Below, piece by piece: positions 17,225 to 27,355 of a stretch of DNA of 64,000 nt (position 1 is the stretch's first letter; the number at the start of each line of letters is the position of its first letter). The translations under genes were made by a program, and so were the position numbers. Under the pieces are notes generated by a model that did not search any database, was not told where the DNA came from, and saw nothing but the letters and a program-made list of their open reading frames with translations. The DNA lies in NCBI RefSeq assembly GCF_013114835.1, contig NZ_JAAVLW010000002.1:1-64000 (forward strand), written 5' to 3'. This DNA is from Bradyrhizobium archetypum. GTDB taxonomy: Bacteria; Pseudomonadota; Alphaproteobacteria; Rhizobiales; Xanthobacteraceae.

Positions 17225-18025
17225 GTGACAACTCCGATCGCGCTGACTATCGCTGGCTCTGATTCCTCAGGGGGTGCCGGCATCCAAGCGGACCTGAAGA
17301 GTTTTGCCGCGCTCGGCGTTTACGGCGCTTCCGTGATCACTGCGCTGACCGCGCAGAATACGCAAGGCGTCGGTGGCATCCACCAGGTGCCCGCTGAATT
17401 CATCACTGCGCAGATCGATGCGGTGTTTTCCGATCTCGGCGTCGGCGCCGTCAAGATCGGCATGGTGGCGCAGCCGGCCAGCATCGACGCGATCGCTGCC
17501 GGGCTCAAGCGCTGGTCGCCGCGCCATGTCGTGCTCGATCCGGTGATGGTTGCGACCTCGGGCGATCGCCTGCTCGCTACAGAGGCGGTCGACGCGCTGC
17601 GAACCAGGCTCGTTCCGCTGGCGTCGGTGATCACGCCGAATCTGCCGGAAGCCGCCGCCCTGCTCGACGAGCCGATGGCGCAAGAGCGGGCCGCGATCGA
17701 AAATCAAGGCAGGCGATTGCTGGCATTTGGATGCGAGGCCGCGCTGATCAAGGGCGGGCACGGCGAGGGCGCCGAGAGCATCGACTATCTTTTCACCGCC
17801 AGCGGCACCATCGCGCTGGCCGCGCCGCGCATTGACACCAAAAATACCCACGGCACCGGCTGCTCATTGTCCTCGGCGATTGCCGCGGGGCTTGCGAAGG
17901 GCGAGGGCATGGAGACCGCCGTGCGCAACGCCAAGGCCTGGGTCACCGCCGCGATCGCCGCCGCGGATGGGTTCAGCGTCGGGCGCGGCCACGGCCCGAT
18001 CCATCATTTTCACAAGTTCTATTGA
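17225..18025 (+). CDS. thiD: Hydroxymethylpyrimidine/phosphomethylpyrimidine kinase
   Basis: A 266-residue ribokinase-fold kinase that phosphorylates HMP and HMP-P on the way to thiamine diphosphate. [24 protein letters not shown] at the start, [27 protein letters not shown] and the C-terminal anion hole [18 protein letters not shown] are the complete set of family motifs. I chose the GTG at 17225 because the family begins just before IALTIAGSD; an ATG further up adds unrelated residues. No other thiamine gene is nearby. Confidence 0.95.
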   Translation: MTTPIALTIAGSDSSGGAGIQADLKSFAALGVYGASVITALTAQNTQGVGGIHQVPAEFITAQIDAVFSDLGVGAVKIGMVAQPASIDAIAAGLKRWSPRHVVLDPVMVATSGDRLLATEAVDALRTRLVPLASVITPNLPEAAALLDEPMAQERAAIENQGRRLLAFGCEAALIKGGHGEGAESIDYLFTASGTIALAAPRIDTKNTHGTGCSLSSAIAAGLAKGEGMETAVRNAKAWVTAAIAAADGFSVGRGHGPIHHFHKFY

Positions 18026-18148
18026 GGCTCACTCCCTGGTCCCGTGCGTTTGCGGGGGGACAGTCGGGCGTCTTCATCTTTATCTTGCACTGCGGCAAAA
18101 AAATTGCACACTCGGGATAGCCGGACCGTTTCTGAGGGTGCGAGGCCG

Positions 18149-20941
18149 ATGTCTTCCCAGACCATCCCGTCCCAGACCGAGATCCGGTCCAGCCGCAGCG
18201 ATGAGGCGCTGGCGCAGGAGGAGGATGCCCGGCTGCGGACGGATATCCGCCTGCTCGGGCGCATTCTCGGCGACACCGTGCGCGACCAGGAGGGCGCTGA
18301 GGTCTTCGACCTGGTCGAACGCATCAGGCAGACCTCGATCCGGTTCCACCGGGATGAAGACAAGCTGGCGCGGCGGGAGCTCGAGACCATCCTCGACAGC
18401 ATGTCGATCAGCGACACCGTGCGGATCGTCCGCGCCTTCAGCTATTTCTCGCATCTTGCCAACATCGCCGAGGACCAGAACAACATTCGCCAGATGCGCG
18501 GACGCGGCGCCGGCGGACCGCGGCCTAGCATGCTCACGCAGACGCTGGCGCATGCAAAGACGGCCGGTTTCAGCGCCGGCGACCTGCGGCGTTTTTTCAG
18601 GGATGCGCTCGTCAGCCCGGTCCTGACCGCGCATCCAACGGAAGTCCGCCGCAAGAGCACGCTCGACCGCGAGATGGAAATCGCGGCGCTGCTCGACCGC
18701 CGCGAGCGGATGCAGCTCACGCCGGAAGAAGCCGAGGCCTGCGACGAGCAGTTGCGCCGCGCCGTGCTGACGCTGTGGCAGACCAACCTGTTGCGCCGGA
18801 CCAAGCTGAACGTGCTCGATGAGGTCAGCAACGGTCTGTCTTTCTACGACTATACCTTCCTGCATGAAGTGCCGCGGCTGCATTGCGCACTGGAAGACCG
18901 GTTGAATCAGGAGGAGGGCGGTACGCCGGGCGAACTGGCTTCGTTCCTGACGATGGGAAGCTGGATCGGCGGCGACCGCGACGGCAACCCGTTCGTCACC
19001 GCTGACGTCATGCGCGGCACGCTGCGCCTGCAGTCCAGCCGCATCATGAGCTTCTATCTCGAGGAATTGCACGTCCTCGGCTCGGAATTGTCGCTGGCGG
19101 CGCACCTTGCCGACATTTCCGACGAATTGCGCGCGCTGGCCGAGCGCTCGCCCGACACGTCGCCGCATCGGCGCGGCGAACCCTATCGTCTGGCCGTCTC
19201 GGGCATCTATGCACGGCTGACCGCGACCGCGGCGCGGCTGGACGTCGAGACCAGGCGCCCGCCGGTCGGCGAGGCTGCGCCCTATACAAGCGCGAAGGAG
19301 TTCAAGTCCGATCTCGACGTGCTCGATCGCTCGCTGATTGCCAATAATTCCGGCGTGATCGCGCGCGGCCGGCTGCGGCTGCTGCGCCGCGCTGTGGATT
19401 GCTTCGGCTTCCATCTCGCGCGGCTCGATATCAGGCAGAATTCCGCGGTGCACGAGCGCACCGTAACCGAATTGCTCGACGCGGCGATCCCTGGCATGTC
19501 CTATATGGCGCTGAACGAGGAGGCGCGCCTCAACCTGCTATTGAGCGAACTGCGCAGCGCCAGGCCGCTGAGCTCCGCCTTCGTCAAATACAGCGAGGAA
19601 ACGCAGGGCGAACTCGCGGTGTTTCGCGCCGCCGCCGAGGCGCATGCGCGATTCGGCGCCGACGTGATCAACCAGTGCATCATCTCCATGTGCAAGGGCA
19701 TGTCCGATATGCTGGAGGTGGCGGTGCTGCTGAAGGAGGTCGGGCTCATCAACCCGTCTGGCCGCAGCGCCATCAACATTGTGCCGCTGTTCGAGACCAT
19801 CGAGGACCTGCAAGCCTCCTCCGCCATCATGGACCGGATGCTGTCACTGCACGACTACCGCCGGTTGGTGGACAGCCGCGGCGGCATTCAGGAAGTGATG
19901 CTCGGCTATTCCGACAGCAACAAGGATGGCGGCTTCGTCACCTCGGGCTGGGAGCTCTACAAGGCCGAGATCGGGCTGGTCGAGGTGTTCGAGCGCCACC
20001 ACGTCCGGCTGCGCTTGTTCCACGGCCGCGGCGGGTCGGTCGGCCGCGGCGGCGGGCCGAGCTATGACGCCATCATCGCGCAGCCTGGCGGCGCGGTGAA
20101 CGGCCAGATCCGCATCACCGAGCAGGGCGAGATCATCTCCAGCAAATATTCCAACCCTGAGGTCGGCCGTAGCAATCTGGAAATCCTCGCCGCCGCTACC
20201 CTGGAGGCGAGCCTGCTGCATCCGAGGCAGAGTGCGCCGCGCAAAGAATATTTGATCGCGATGGAGCAATTGTCGGCGCTGGCGTTCAAGGCGTATCGCG
20301 GGCTGGTCTATGAGACCGAGGGCTTCGCCGATTACTTCTGGGGCTCCACCGTCATCACCGAAATCTCGACGCTCAACATCGGCAGCCGCCCGGCGTCGCG
20401 CAAGAAGACCCGCGAGATCGAGGACCTTCGCGCCATACCCTGGGTGTTCAGTTGGGCGCAATGCCGGCTGATGCTGCCGGGCTGGTATGGCTTCGGCTCG
20501 GCGGTCGAAACCTGGATCGCGGAGCATCCGGAGCAGGGCATGCCGTTCCTGCAGGAGCTCTACCGCGAATGGCCGTTCTTCCGCACGCTGCTGTCAAACA
20601 TGGACATGGTGCTCGCCAAGAGTTCGATCGCGATCGCCTCGCGCTACGCCGAGCTGGTGCCGGACGTGAAGTTGCGCGAGAGCATTTTTGGGCGCATCCG
20701 GCGCGAATGGCATGCCTCGATCGAGACGCTGCTCGACATCATGGGTCACGAGCGGCTGCTGCAGGGCAATCCGCTTTTGGAACGCTCGATCCGTAACCGC
20801 TTTCCCTATCTCGACCCGCTCAACCACGTGCAGGTGGAGCTGCTGAAGGAGCATCGCTCGCATAGTCCGGACGAGCAGGTGCTGCGCGGGATTCAGCTCA
20901 CGATCAACGGGATCTCGGCGGGGCTGCGGAATAGCGGGTAA
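18149..20941 (+). CDS. ppc: Phosphoenolpyruvate carboxylase
   Basis: A 930-residue cytosolic enzyme converting PEP and bicarbonate to oxaloacetate, the anaplerotic entry to the TCA cycle. The catalytic histidine motif [14 protein letters not shown] lies near residue 157, [17 protein letters not shown] near 270, [14 protein letters not shown] near 585 and the glycine loop [16 protein letters not shown] near 625; the protein ends in the usual [15 protein letters not shown]. The ATG at 18149 follows CGAGG; an upstream ATG at 18044 would add about 35 atypical residues. Length and motifs are complete, so it is probably functional. It is monocistronic. Confidence 0.97.
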   Translation: MSSQTIPSQTEIRSSRSDEALAQEEDARLRTDIRLLGRILGDTVRDQEGAEVFDLVERIRQTSIRFHRDEDKLARRELETILDSMSISDTVRIVRAFSYFSHLANIAEDQNNIRQMRGRGAGGPRPSMLTQTLAHAKTAGFSAGDLRRFFRDALVSPVLTAHPTEVRRKSTLDREMEIAALLDRRERMQLTPEEAEACDEQLRRAVLTLWQTNLLRRTKLNVLDEVSNGLSFYDYTFLHEVPRLHCALEDRLNQEEGGTPGELASFLTMGSWIGGDRDGNPFVTADVMRGTLRLQSSRIMSFYLEELHVLGSELSLAAHLADISDELRALAERSPDTSPHRRGEPYRLAVSGIYARLTATAARLDVETRRPPVGEAAPYTSAKEFKSDLDVLDRSLIANNSGVIARGRLRLLRRAVDCFGFHLARLDIRQNSAVHERTVTELLDAAIPGMSYMALNEEARLNLLLSELRSARPLSSAFVKYSEETQGELAVFRAAAEAHARFGADVINQCIISMCKGMSDMLEVAVLLKEVGLINPSGRSAINIVPLFETIEDLQASSAIMDRMLSLHDYRRLVDSRGGIQEVMLGYSDSNKDGGFVTSGWELYKAEIGLVEVFERHHVRLRLFHGRGGSVGRGGGPSYDAIIAQPGGAVNGQIRITEQGEIISSKYSNPEVGRSNLEILAAATLEASLLHPRQSAPRKEYLIAMEQLSALAFKAYRGLVYETEGFADYFWGSTVITEISTLNIGSRPASRKKTREIEDLRAIPWVFSWAQCRLMLPGWYGFGSAVETWIAEHPEQGMPFLQELYREWPFFRTLLSNMDMVLAKSSIAIASRYAELVPDVKLRESIFGRIRREWHASIETLLDIMGHERLLQGNPLLERSIRNRFPYLDPLNHVQVELLKEHRSHSPDEQVLRGIQLTINGISAGLRNSG

Positions 20942-20957
20942 GTGGATTTGATCACTG

Positions 20958-21038
20958 TCGTTCCGGGGGCGCGCGTGAGCGCGAACCCGGAACCTCGAAA
21001 TTCCGGGTTCGACGCTTTCGCGTCGCTCCGGAATGACG
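20958..21038. repeat. Intergenic palindromic repeat, type A, copy 1
   Basis: An inverted repeat with ends GTCGTTCCGG and CCGGAATGAC and an inner palindrome CCCGGAACCTCGAAATTCCGG. Similar copies lie at 23304-23385 and 32354-32429. It lies between the convergent ppc and SMP-30 genes. Confidence 0.8.
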
Positions 21039-21047
21039 GCGTACCCC

Positions 21048-22214
21048 TCACGGCTTCAGCGCGCCCTGTGCACTGGTGTAGACGGCATAGAGCGATGACG
21101 AGCCGCAGATGTAGAGCCTATTGCGCTGCTGGCCGCCGAAGCACAGGTTGGCGACCGTTTCCGGGATGTGGATCTTGCCGAGGAGATCGCCGTCAGGCGT
21201 GTAGCAGCGCACGCCGTCCTCATTCGGATCGCCCCAGCCCACGGAGCACCAAAGGCGTCCAGCGGTGTCGCAGCGCAGCCCGTCGGTAATGCTGGGCTTG
21301 GGCATGTCCGCAAAGACCTTGCTGTTCGAAAGCTTTCCGGCCGCAAGATCCACGTCGAACACGCGGATATGTGACGGGTTGTCCGGCCCGTCGGTGAAGC
21401 CGGTATCGCAGATATAGAGCTTCTTCTCGTCAGGCGAGAAGCATAGGCCGTTCGGCTCCACGAAGTCGTCGACCACCACCTTGATGTCGCCGGATTTCGG
21501 ATCCACCCGGTAGACGTTCTTCTTTTCCTGTTCGGGGTCGGCCTTGATGCCCTCGTAATAGCCGCCGATACCGTAGGCTGGGTCGCAGAACCAGATCGAA
21601 CCGTCGGCCGCGACGACCGCGTCGTTCGGTGAGTTCAGTTTCTTGCCATTGTACTTGTCGGCGATGATCGTGATCGAGCCATCGAGCTCGGTCCGGGTGA
21701 CCCGACGCCCGCTGTGTTCGCAAGTGATCAGGCGTCCCTCGCGATCGATCGTGTTGCCGTTCGAGTTCATCGACGGCTGGCGATAGACGCTGAGATGACC
21801 GTCATCCTCCGAGAAGCGCATGATGCGGTTGTTGGGAATGTCGGAGAACAGCACGTAGCGCCCGGCGGCGAAGTAGACCGGGCCTTCGGCCCAGCGGAAG
21901 CCGGTCGCGACCCGCTCGACTGCCATGGTGCCGGCGAAGGCGGGGAAACCGGTCGGCCCGAACGAAACCCTCGGCTTCTTCATGGACTCCAGGCGAGCAT
22001 CCGGATAGCGGGCGCCGGGCAGCGGGCCGAGCGGCAGCGGCTGCGTTGCCGTGGTCGGCGCCCCGGTCTGGCCGAGCGGTGCCACCGAGGCGGCAGAAGC
22101 CGTCCTCATCGTTACGGCCGAGGCGGCAAGCGCCGCCGCGCCGGTCAGGATCTTGCGGCGGTCGAAACCGCCGCCCGGTTCCTGGGAATCGGAAATGGTC
22201 AGTGAGGTTGTCAT
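21048..22214 (-). CDS. SMP-30/gluconolactonase/LRE family protein, Tat-exported
   Basis: A 388-residue six-bladed beta-propeller enzyme of the SMP-30/gluconolactonase/luciferin-regenerating family, which hydrolyses lactones or related esters. It starts with a twin-arginine signal (FDRRKILTGAAALAASAV, RR at 19-20), so the folded enzyme is exported to the periplasm. Family motifs ATGFRWAEGPVYFAAGRYVLFSDIPNNRIM, LNSPNDAVVAADGSIWFCDPAYG, VEPNGLCFSPDEKKLYICDTG and DGLRCDTAGRLWCS follow in order. GAGGAAATC precedes the ATG. The frame is open for about 160 codons upstream but without similarity. The natural lactone is not known. Confidence 0.9.
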   Translation of the reverse strand: MTTSLTISDSQEPGGGFDRRKILTGAAALAASAVTMRTASAASVAPLGQTGAPTTATQPLPLGPLPGARYPDARLESMKKPRVSFGPTGFPAFAGTMAVERVATGFRWAEGPVYFAAGRYVLFSDIPNNRIMRFSEDDGHLSVYRQPSMNSNGNTIDREGRLITCEHSGRRVTRTELDGSITIIADKYNGKKLNSPNDAVVAADGSIWFCDPAYGIGGYYEGIKADPEQEKKNVYRVDPKSGDIKVVVDDFVEPNGLCFSPDEKKLYICDTGFTDGPDNPSHIRVFDVDLAAGKLSNSKVFADMPKPSITDGLRCDTAGRLWCSVGWGDPNEDGVRCYTPDGDLLGKIHIPETVANLCFGGQQRNRLYICGSSSLYAVYTSAQGALKP

Positions 22215-22369
22215 GATTTCCTCCCGTGTATTTTTGTTGGGAGGAAAAGCATCAGCCCGCATTCCGGCATAAAGCGGGCGGCTGAAGATGGAATAATCAG
22301 AGATGGCGAAATAGTCGTCGTCCCTTGCGAACGCATACGAACGCAGGGACGGCCGTGTGCAGATCTTCC

Positions 22370-23284
22370 TCAGATCGGATCCCAAGTGAAGATGTCTGCG
22401 GAGCGGTCGAGCTTGTAGAACGATCCCGCAAGCGCCGGCATGCCGTGCTCGGCGATAGTCTGCGGCGTCCAGCCTTCGCTCCGCTGCACCGAGCGCAGTG
22501 GACGATTCTGGCTGAACAGGAAGATCTCGTTCATGCGCACGCCGAAGATCTGTCCGGTCACGTCCTTGGCGGCGTCGCTGAGCAGATAGGCGCAGACCGG
22601 CGCGATCTTCTCCGGTCCCATCTGCTGGATTTTCGCCACGCGCGCCTTCTCGGCCTCGGTTTCGGTCGGAATGGTGCCGATCATGCGGGTCCACGCGAAC
22701 GGCGAGACGCAGTTCGAGCGCACGTTGAAACGGCCCATATCGAGCGCGATCGACTTCGACAGGCCGACGATGCCGAGCTTGGCCGCGGCGTAGTTGGCCT
22801 GGCCGAAATTGCCGATCAGGCCCGAGGTCGAGGTGAAATGCACGAAGGAGCCGCTCTCCTGTTCGCGGAACAGCCGCGCTGCGGCATGAGAGACGTAGAA
22901 CGAGCCCATCAGATGCACCTTGATGACGGCCTCAAACGCTTCCACGCTCATCTTGTGGAAGATCATGTCGCGCAAGATGCCGGCATTGTTGACGACGCCG
23001 TCGAGCCGGCCGAAATGATCGGTCGCAGTCTTCACGATCTTGCTGGCGGGGATCGCTTCGGCCACCGACTCGAAGTTCGCGACCGCGGTGCCGCCGCGCT
23101 TCTTGATCTCTTCGACCACCTCCTCGGCGGGAGCCGCGCTCGAACCGGCGCCGTCGGCGGCGCTGCCGGGATCGTTGACCACGACCTTGGCGCCTTCCGC
23201 GGCACAGAGTAGCGCGATCTCCCGGCCGATGCCGCGGCCTGCGCCGGTGACGATGATGACTTTGTCTTGCAGTGATTTTGCCAT
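22370..23284 (-). CDS. SDR family oxidoreductase (3-hydroxyacyl-CoA dehydrogenase-like)
   Basis: A 304-residue NAD(P)-dependent short-chain dehydrogenase. The cofactor loop TGAGRGIGREIALL lies at residues 13-26, NNAG-type VVNNAGILRDMIFHKM in the middle, and the catalytic Ser...Tyr-x3-Lys in STSGLIGNFGQANYAAAKLG. The insert VNDPGSAADGAGSSAAPAEEVVEEI after beta-2 is characteristic of the MFE-2/3-hydroxyacyl-CoA dehydrogenase-like subgroup. Together with the thiolase just upstream on the same strand, it may take part in beta-oxidation of an unusual acyl chain. The substrate is not identified. Confidence 0.88.
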   Translation of the reverse strand: MAKSLQDKVIIVTGAGRGIGREIALLCAAEGAKVVVNDPGSAADGAGSSAAPAEEVVEEIKKRGGTAVANFESVAEAIPASKIVKTATDHFGRLDGVVNNAGILRDMIFHKMSVEAFEAVIKVHLMGSFYVSHAAARLFREQESGSFVHFTSTSGLIGNFGQANYAAAKLGIVGLSKSIALDMGRFNVRSNCVSPFAWTRMIGTIPTETEAEKARVAKIQQMGPEKIAPVCAYLLSDAAKDVTGQIFGVRMNEIFLFSQNRPLRSVQRSEGWTPQTIAEHGMPALAGSFYKLDRSADIFTWDPI

Positions 23285-23303
23285 TGGAGGCTCCTGTTAT
23301 TTC

Positions 23304-23385
23304 CGTCATTCCGGGATGGTGCGTAGCACCAGACCCGGAATCTCGAGATTCCGGGTTCGCGCTGACGCGCGCCCCGGAATGACGG
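23304..23385. repeat. Intergenic palindromic repeat, type A, copy 2
   Basis: CGTCATTCCGGG at one end and CCCCGGAATGACG at the other, with an inner palindrome CCGGAATCTCGAGATTCCGG. It lies between the thiolase and the SDR, both on the minus strand, so it is inside a possible transcript. Confidence 0.85.
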
Positions 23386-23390
23386 AGGGG

Positions 23391-24530
23391 TTAGCGTTCG
23401 TTCGTAAAGATGATCGTGCCACTGGCGGCGAACATGCCGCCGACGCCGTGGCAGACCGAGATCTTCGCATTCGGCACCTGCGCCGGCGCGATGCCGCGCA
23501 TCTGCCGCACGCTCTCCTGCAGCGCGTACATGCCGTACATGCCCGAATGCATGTAGGAGAGGCCGCCGCCATTGGTATTGAGCGGCAGCTTGCCGCCGGG
23601 GCGGGTGTGGCCGTCGGCAATGAACTTGCCGGTCTCTTCATGCGGCATGAAGCCGAGATCGCCGAGGCCATACAGCGGCAGATGCGCAAAGGCATCATAG
23701 ATCATCACATGATCCACGTCCTTGTGGGCGATGCCGGCCTCCTTGAAGGCGGTGGGGCCTGCCACCTTGAAGGCGCGCGAGGAGTTGAACGTCTCCATCT
23801 GGCTGACCATCGGCGTTTCCACGCTCTCGCCGGTGCCCAGGATATAGACCGGCTTGTTCGGAAAGTCCTTGGCGCGGTCGGCCGAAGTGAGAATGAGCGC
23901 GCCGCCGCCGTCGGTGACGAGGCAGCATTGCAGCAGGCGGAACGGGTAGGCGATCATCCGCGAGTTGAGCACGTCGGCGACCGTGATCGGCTCCTTCATC
24001 ATCGCGCGCGGATTCTTCGCGGCCCATTCGCGCTGCACGACGGCGACCATGGCAAGCTGCTCATGGGTGATGCCGTAGGTCTTCATGAAGCGCAGCACGG
24101 GAATCGGGAACATGCTGGGCGGGCCGTACACGCCGAACGGCGCCTCGAACTGGCCCTGCAGGCTATCGGCGGGGATCGAACGCGGCAATTTGCCGATCAT
24201 CGACTTGCCGCTCTCGGCATGGGTGATCAGCACGGTCTTGCAGAGGCCGGCCTCGATGGCGGCCGCGGCATGGCGGACATGCAGCATGAACGAGCAGCCG
24301 CCGACGGAGGTGCCGTCGACCCAGGTCGGTGTGATGCCGAGGTAGTGCGCGATTTGCTGCGGCGTTTCGACAGCGGTCGCGATACCGTCGATATCGGACA
24401 GTTTGAGCCCGGCGTCCGCGATGGCGTTGAGTGCGGCATCGGCGTGCAGCTGGATCTGCGACATGTTGGGGATGACGCCGAGTTCGGTGGTCTCGGCAGC
24501 GCCGACGATGGCGACTTGTTTCTTTCGCAT
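23391..24530 (-). CDS. Thiolase family protein (SCP2/lipid-transfer type)
   Basis: A 379-residue thiolase-superfamily protein of the SCP2-thiolase type (VAIVGAAETTELG start, GTSVGGCSFMLHVRHAAAAIEAG around the nucleophile Cys79, DGGGALILTSADRA). The usual C-terminal GHPxGA histidine motif is replaced by the sequence YMHSGMYGMYALQE after NTNGGG, so it may act as a retro-aldolase or ligand-bound partner rather than a normal thiolase. It starts 5 bases after a DUF35 gene, its likely obligate partner: such pairs form heteromeric acyl-CoA thiolases or aldolases. The start ATG at 24530 lies within a longer open frame that overlaps the partner. Confidence 0.88.
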   Translation of the reverse strand: MRKKQVAIVGAAETTELGVIPNMSQIQLHADAALNAIADAGLKLSDIDGIATAVETPQQIAHYLGITPTWVDGTSVGGCSFMLHVRHAAAAIEAGLCKTVLITHAESGKSMIGKLPRSIPADSLQGQFEAPFGVYGPPSMFPIPVLRFMKTYGITHEQLAMVAVVQREWAAKNPRAMMKEPITVADVLNSRMIAYPFRLLQCCLVTDGGGALILTSADRAKDFPNKPVYILGTGESVETPMVSQMETFNSSRAFKVAGPTAFKEAGIAHKDVDHVMIYDAFAHLPLYGLGDLGFMPHEETGKFIADGHTRPGGKLPLNTNGGGLSYMHSGMYGMYALQESVRQMRGIAPAQVPNAKISVCHGVGGMFAASGTIIFTNER

Positions 24531-24535
24531 GATGC

Positions 24536-24949
24536 CTACCCTTTCGCCGGACGGAACATCGGGAGGGTGATCTTGTCGTCGAGCTTCTCGAAGGCGACCT
24601 CGAGCTTCATATCGAGCTCCAGCGCCTCCGGCGTCTGCGGGCAATCGATTATGTTACTCATCATGCGCGGGCCCTCGTCGAGTTCGACGACGGCGATGGC
24701 GTAAGGCGGGGTGAAGCCGGGCGCCGCCGGGCGGTGGTTAATGACATAGCTGTAAAGCTTGCCCTTGCCGCTCGCCTTGAACACGCTGACCTTGCGTGAG
24801 GCGCAGGAAGGGCAGAACGGCCGCGGCGGGAAATAGACATTGGCGCAGGCGTCGCAACGCTGCAGACGCAATTCGCCGGCCTGCGTTCCATCCCAGAAAT
24901 GTTGGGTTTCGGGTGTAGGCTTCGGTCTCGCGCGGGCGGGCTCGGCCAT
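24536..24949 (-). CDS. Zn-ribbon OB-fold (DUF35) acyl-CoA-binding protein
   Basis: A 137-residue protein with an N-terminal rubredoxin-like zinc ribbon (Cys32, Cys35, Cys46, Cys49 in CDACANVYFPPRPFCPSC) and a C-terminal OB-fold (LYSYVINHRPAAPGFTPPYAIAVVELDEGPRM). DUF35/ChsH2-like proteins bind CoA esters and form tight complexes with the thiolase-like partner encoded next door, only 5 bases downstream. GGAG lies about 12 bases before the chosen ATG at 24949. This pair is probably the first of the minus-strand unit thiolase-SDR. Confidence 0.88.
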   Translation of the reverse strand: MAEPARARPKPTPETQHFWDGTQAGELRLQRCDACANVYFPPRPFCPSCASRKVSVFKASGKGKLYSYVINHRPAAPGFTPPYAIAVVELDEGPRMMSNIIDCPQTPEALELDMKLEVAFEKLDDKITLPMFRPAKG

Positions 24950-25165
24950 GTCGGCAATTTCTCCTTGGGAAGTCGAGCGTTTGCTTAGCTGTTGCAATCT
25001 TGATGCGACATGGACTGTGCGCCGTCAACGGTCCAGCGGCGGCGTTGACTGCATGGCCGCATTCCTGCGCCCGAGAGCGCTTGTATGCCAGCCTGTCATC
25101 GGAGATAGTCCGCCCCACGGTAAATCGCTTCCACTCCGGAAGCGGTCCAGTCAAACAAGAGCGCC

Positions 25166-26515
25166 ATGCCCGACCATCCGACGCTTGCGAGCCTCGCCGC
25201 CGATCTCAATGCCGGACGCACTACCGCGCGCAGACTAGTCGAGGAATGTCTCGCGCGCATTGCCGATCCTGCAGGTGAGGGCGCGCGCACCTTCATCCAC
25301 GTCGAGAGGGACGCCGCGCTATCAGCCGCCGATGCGATGGATCATTTACGCAAAGCCAATGCGGCGCCGTCGCCCTATGCCGGCATTCCCGTCTCGATCA
25401 AGGATCTGTTCGACATCAAGGGGCAGGTGACGCGCGCAGGGTCACGGGCGCTTGAGGATTCCGCGCCGGCCGAAGCCGATGCGCCTGTCGTGGCGCGGCT
25501 GCGGCGGGCCGGCTTCATCGTGATCGGCCGCACCAACATGACCGAGTTCGCCTATTCCGGCATCGGCATCAATCCGCATTACGGCACGCCGAAGAGCGCC
25601 TTCAATCGCAGCGTCGGGCATGTGCCCGGTGGCTCGTCCTCGGGGGCTGCGGTATCGATCGCCGATCGCATGGCCTATGGCGCGCTCGGCACCGATACCG
25701 GTGGCTCCTGCCGGATTCCGGCGGCCTATAATGGCATCGTCGGCTATAAGCCGACGCAGCGCCGCGTGCCGCTCGATGGTGGCGTGCCGCTGTCATCCTC
25801 GCTGGACAGCTTCGGGCCGCTGGCGCGCAGCGTTGCCTGCTGCGCGGCGCTCGATGCCGTGCTGGCCGATGAAGCCGTGCAATCGTTACGGCCGCGGCTG
25901 GTCAAGGGCATGCGGCTCGCGGTACCGACCACCATTGCGCTCGACGATCTCGACGATGAGGTTGCGAAAACATTCGAGCGCGCGCTCACGACGCTGTCGC
26001 GCCAGGGCGCCTTGATCGAGCGGATCGAGGTGCCGGAGTTCCATGACGTCCTGGTGATGAACAGCAAGGGCGGATTTGCCGCCGCCGAAAGCTACGCCTG
26101 GCACCGCTATTTGCTCGCGAACAAGGGAGACGTCTACGATCCCCGTGTCCGCGTCCGCATCCTGCGCGGCGAAAGCATCGGTGCGGCCGATTATATCGAT
26201 ATCCTAGGCGCGCGACGCTCGTTCATCGCGCGAACCGAACAGCGCATCGCGCCCTATGACGCGCTGGTGCTGCCGACGACCGCGAATACGCCGCCCAAAA
26301 TTGCCGACCTCGCCGACGATCAGGCCTTCGCCACGCAGAATTTGCGCTCCTTGCGCAATTGCACGCTGATCAACATGCTCGACGGCTGCGCGATCTCGCT
26401 GCCGGCGCACCGTGAAGGCGAGATGCCGGTCGGGCTGATGCTGGCTGCTGCGGGCGGTTCGGACCGCCGCATCTTCGAACTCGCAGCCGGAATGGAGGAC
26501 ATCATCCGTGTTTGA
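25166..26515 (+). CDS. Amidase (amidase signature family)
   Basis: A 449-residue cytosolic amide hydrolase with the complete Ser-cisSer-Lys triad: Lys79 in SIKDLFD, cis-Ser157 in GGSSSGAAVSIA and Ser181 in GTDTGGSCRIPA. The C-terminal DALVLPTTANTPP is also typical. Length suits a substrate-specific amidase rather than the GatA subunit. It overlaps the following DUF2848 gene by 8 bases, so the two are co-translated and likely work on the same substrate. The natural amide is unknown. Confidence 0.92.
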   Translation: MPDHPTLASLAADLNAGRTTARRLVEECLARIADPAGEGARTFIHVERDAALSAADAMDHLRKANAAPSPYAGIPVSIKDLFDIKGQVTRAGSRALEDSAPAEADAPVVARLRRAGFIVIGRTNMTEFAYSGIGINPHYGTPKSAFNRSVGHVPGGSSSGAAVSIADRMAYGALGTDTGGSCRIPAAYNGIVGYKPTQRRVPLDGGVPLSSSLDSFGPLARSVACCAALDAVLADEAVQSLRPRLVKGMRLAVPTTIALDDLDDEVAKTFERALTTLSRQGALIERIEVPEFHDVLVMNSKGGFAAAESYAWHRYLLANKGDVYDPRVRVRILRGESIGAADYIDILGARRSFIARTEQRIAPYDALVLPTTANTPPKIADLADDQAFATQNLRSLRNCTLINMLDGCAISLPAHREGEMPVGLMLAAAGGSDRRIFELAAGMEDIIRV

Positions 26516-27194
26516 TCTGACCTTCAACGTCGACGACAAGGGCATGCTGACGCCGCTGACGCTCGCGATCGATCAGGCGGTGATTGCCGGCTGGACCGGG
26601 CGCGATCCGGTGGCGCGCGACAAGCACATCGCCGAGCTCGAAGCGATCGGCATCGCACGCCCCGCGACCACGCCGATCTATTATCGCTGTTCGGCGCGGC
26701 GGATCACCCAGGACGATCGTATCGAGGTTTCCGGCGAAAACTCCAGCGGCGAGGTCGAGTTCGTGCTGATCGGCTGGCAGGGCCGCATCTTCGTCGGCTG
26801 CGGCTCCGACCATACCGACCGCAAGGTCGAGAGTTACAGCGTCACCGTCTCCAAGCAGATGTGCGACAAGCCGGTGGCCCCGGTGCTGTGGGAACTGGAG
26901 GAAGTCATCGCGCATTGGGACCGGCTGATCCTGCGCTCCTGGGCCACGATCGGCGGCGCCCGCGTGCTCTACCAGGAGGGCACGCTGGATGCGATGCTGC
27001 CGGTGAAGGAACTGATCGCGCGCGGCTTCGGCGGCAAAGGCCTGCCAGACGGCTGCGCCATGTTCGGTGGCACCTTTGCGGCCAAGGGCGGCATCCGCCC
27101 AGCCGATCGCTTCGAGTTCGAACTGGAGGATCCCGTGCTGAAGCGGAAGATCAGCCACGGCTATGATGTGATCACGATGCCGGTGTTGGGCTGA
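26508..27194 (+). CDS. DUF2848 family protein
   Basis: A 228-residue protein of the DUF2848 family, which has no settled function. Recognised by MFDLTFNVDDKG, GWTGRDP-ARDKHIAELEA, PATTPIYYR and SKQMCDKPVAPVLWE. It starts with GTG and its first codons overlap the amidase stop, a coupling often seen with amidases or other hydrolases, so it may process the amidase product (fumarylacetoacetate-hydrolase-like folds have been suggested for the family; I cannot confirm). No signal peptide or membrane segment. Confidence 0.82.
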   Translation: MFDLTFNVDDKGMLTPLTLAIDQAVIAGWTGRDPVARDKHIAELEAIGIARPATTPIYYRCSARRITQDDRIEVSGENSSGEVEFVLIGWQGRIFVGCGSDHTDRKVESYSVTVSKQMCDKPVAPVLWELEEVIAHWDRLILRSWATIGGARVLYQEGTLDAMLPVKELIARGFGGKGLPDGCAMFGGTFAAKGGIRPADRFEFELEDPVLKRKISHGYDVITMPVLG

Positions 27195-27210
27195 CGGCCC
27201 GCTTTAACCG

Positions 27211-27295
27211 CGTCATTGCGAGGAGCGAAGCGACGAAGCAATCCAGCTATTCCCGAACTGAGGTGTGGATTGCTTCGCTGCGCTCGCAATGACGG
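27211..27295. repeat. Intergenic palindromic repeat, type B, copy 1
   Basis: Inverted repeat with outer ends CGTCATTGCGAG and CTCGCAATGACG and inner ends AGCAATCCA and TGGATTGCTTCG. Other copies lie at 39669-39754 and 46624-46700. Confidence 0.85.
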
Positions 27296-27355
27296 GGATG
27301 GAACTCGTCGGAAATCGGGTGGTTGGCTCCGAGGCCATCTGCGAGACTGCCCGCC

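Noticed and set aside
18080..19453. 457-codon minus-strand open frame
   Set aside because: Antisense to ppc.
23040..24704. 554-codon plus-strand open frame
   Set aside because: Antisense to the SDR and thiolase genes; the translation is repetitive and matches no family.
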